A stretch of DNA of 64,000 nucleotides, taken from contig JAQWTL010000036.1 of the NCBI GenBank assembly GCA_029242715.1, positions 34,364-98,363 on the forward strand, given 5' to 3'. The notes below the pieces were generated by a model, which worked only from the letters and a program-made list of their open reading frames with translations, was not told the origin of the DNA and ran no database searches. The translations under genes were made by a program, and so were the position numbers. This document shows positions 63,215-64,000 of this stretch, in pieces (position 1 is the stretch's first letter; every line of letters starts with the position of its first letter). Origin of the DNA: Phycisphaerales bacterium (GTDB taxonomy: Bacteria > Planctomycetota > Phycisphaerae > Phycisphaerales > SM1A02).

Positions 63215-64000
63215 ATGATGCGATCACGATCAATTGCAATGGCACTTATACCGCTACTTCTTCTTGCATCATGCGCAGGGCGAACGCCAAACCCTATTGC
63301 GCTCTACCAGCCAGGCGATGATTCACTTGACTGCCAGGCTCTAAAAATACAAATGGGCTACTGCGAACAACAACGGGCCGCACTAGCTCCGAAAGCGGAT
63401 AAAACAGGAAGCAATATCGTATTGGGAGTGATTGGCTTCTTTTTAATCGTCCCATTGTTCTTCATGGATTTCAGTGAAGCTGACAAAGTTGAAATGGATG
63501 CATATGGCGCAAGGTACAACTACCTCGCTTCTTTATACGTCAACAAAGACTGCGGGAAGAGGCTCCAACTTCCAACCACAGAAGAGGAAGTTGAAGTACT
63601 CAAGGATGATGTGGAACTTCAGACGCAGTACGAAAAGCAATTTGAACAAGATCTGCAAGCATATACAAACGTTAGTACAACAGAACAAGCTCAACTGCGA
63701 TCGGCCACTCAATACGAATCCAGTATCGCCAAAGAACGCCTTCTCAATTTGTACCTCGAAGGCAAAGTTGATAAGACAACTTATGAACGCAAGTTAGCAT
63801 CATTGGACAAGAAATATGCCACTACGCCGACACGTGCATGGCTCGTTGGATCATGGGATATCCAATCTGCCTACGGAAATGGGCGGGCTATCTTTAACTC
63901 CAACCGAACATTCTCTCGGATGCTTCAATCAGACATGCCCGTTACGGATAATGGCACATGGGAACTGAAAAAAGATACGATCGTACTAACGATAGAATCT
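63215..64000 (+). CDS. Lipoprotein with internal membrane helix (3' end outside window)
   Basis: An open frame of 262 codons runs from ATG 63215 to the right edge without a stop. The product starts with a lipoprotein signal peptide (lipobox LLASC, Cys near 20), has a membrane helix near 71-90 (IVLGVIGFFLIVPLFFMDF), a Lys/Glu/Gln-rich coiled region (about 125-195) and a C-terminal part (LVGSWDIQSAYGNGRAIFN) like a lipocalin-type beta module. The DNA is more A+T rich than hpd (line 63421-63480: 24 of 60 are G/C, against 31 of 60 at 62881-62940), suggesting recent acquisition. Function is unknown. Confidence 0.7.
   Translation, partial: MMRSRSIAMALIPLLLLASCAGRTPNPIALYQPGDDSLDCQALKIQMGYCEQQRAALAPKADKTGSNIVLGVIGFFLIVPLFFMDFSEADKVEMDAYGARYNYLASLYVNKDCGKRLQLPTTEEEVEVLKDDVELQTQYEKQFEQDLQAYTNVSTTEQAQLRSATQYESSIAKERLLNLYLEGKVDKTTYERKLASLDKKYATTPTRAWLVGSWDIQSAYGNGRAIFNSNRTFSRMLQSDMPVTDNGTWELKKDTIVLTIES

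Overview
The window looks like chromosomal DNA from a marine planctomycete, most likely of the Phycisphaerae group. This is inferred from gene content, not from a marker-gene tree. The pointers are two secreted proteins ending in a dockerin-like calcium-loop module (19716-20312 and 31667-36793), a membrane protein with the C-terminal zinc ribbon common in planctomycetes (30424-30999), a GspE-like ATPase with a rewritten P-loop, Gram-negative envelope genes (kdsB, an MsbA-like exporter) and a complete-looking murE-murF-mraY block. Most genes are G+C rich and tightly packed, with many ATGA stop/start overlaps. Two stretches are visibly more A+T rich: the giant GH81 gene and the last, truncated lipoprotein gene.

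Layout. 1-4222 (-): a HAD phosphatase translationally coupled to a very large indolepyruvate:ferredoxin-oxidoreductase-like gene that runs off the left edge and seems to have lost its TPP and Fe-S motifs. 4321-7437 (+): APH-type kinase, membrane TPR protein, RluA pseudouridine synthase. 7420-15140 (-): mraY, murF, murE, queA, a 555-base stretch with no convincing gene, an HEVGH protein, fmt, def. 15283-19580 (+): TPR protein, kdsB, pyrG, tRNA-Met and a clear terminator. 19716-25182 (+): a dockerin protein with Hcp-like repeats, a 2-hydroxyacid dehydrogenase, an MBL hydrolase, an MFS permease and a fructokinase-like ROK kinase; tRNA-Glu lies on the opposite strand. 25195-28487 (-): two lipoproteins and a flavin monooxygenase. 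28548-31543 (+): sulfotransferase, RRM protein, tRNA-Ser, zinc-ribbon membrane protein, lipoprotein. 31667-42227 (-): GH81 laminarinase, sdhB-sdhA-sdhC, and an FHA-GAF-PP2C phosphatase. 42914-45852 (+): tRNA-Arg and two overlapping amidohydrolases. 45871-47382 (-): guaB. 47528-52039 (+): PilT, GspE-like ATPase and CvpA-like protein. 52049-61239 (-): accC, accB, Xaa-Pro peptidase, a basic membrane protein, a FecCD-type importer pair, an MsbA-like exporter, aroA and a lone GroES-like gene. 61356-64000 (+): apt, hpd and a truncated lipoprotein.

How the genes fit together. Envelope construction is covered by murE/murF/mraY (the MurE DNPR motif points to meso-DAP), kdsB and the MsbA-like exporter. 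Start-codon processing is covered by fmt and def. GH81, the MFS permease and the ROK sugar kinase would suit growth on algal laminarin, but they are not one operon. The most unusual items are the degenerate IPFOR homologue, the PilT/GspE-like/CvpA-like trio whose second ATPase has Leu in place of the Walker A Lys, the amidohydrolase pair in which the second member lacks the HxH metal motif, and a recurring -10-like hexamer 5-8 bases before the start codons of genes lacking a Shine-Dalgarno sequence, which suggests leaderless mRNAs. Two genes run off the window and are open to its ends: 1-3365 (-) and 63215-64000 (+).
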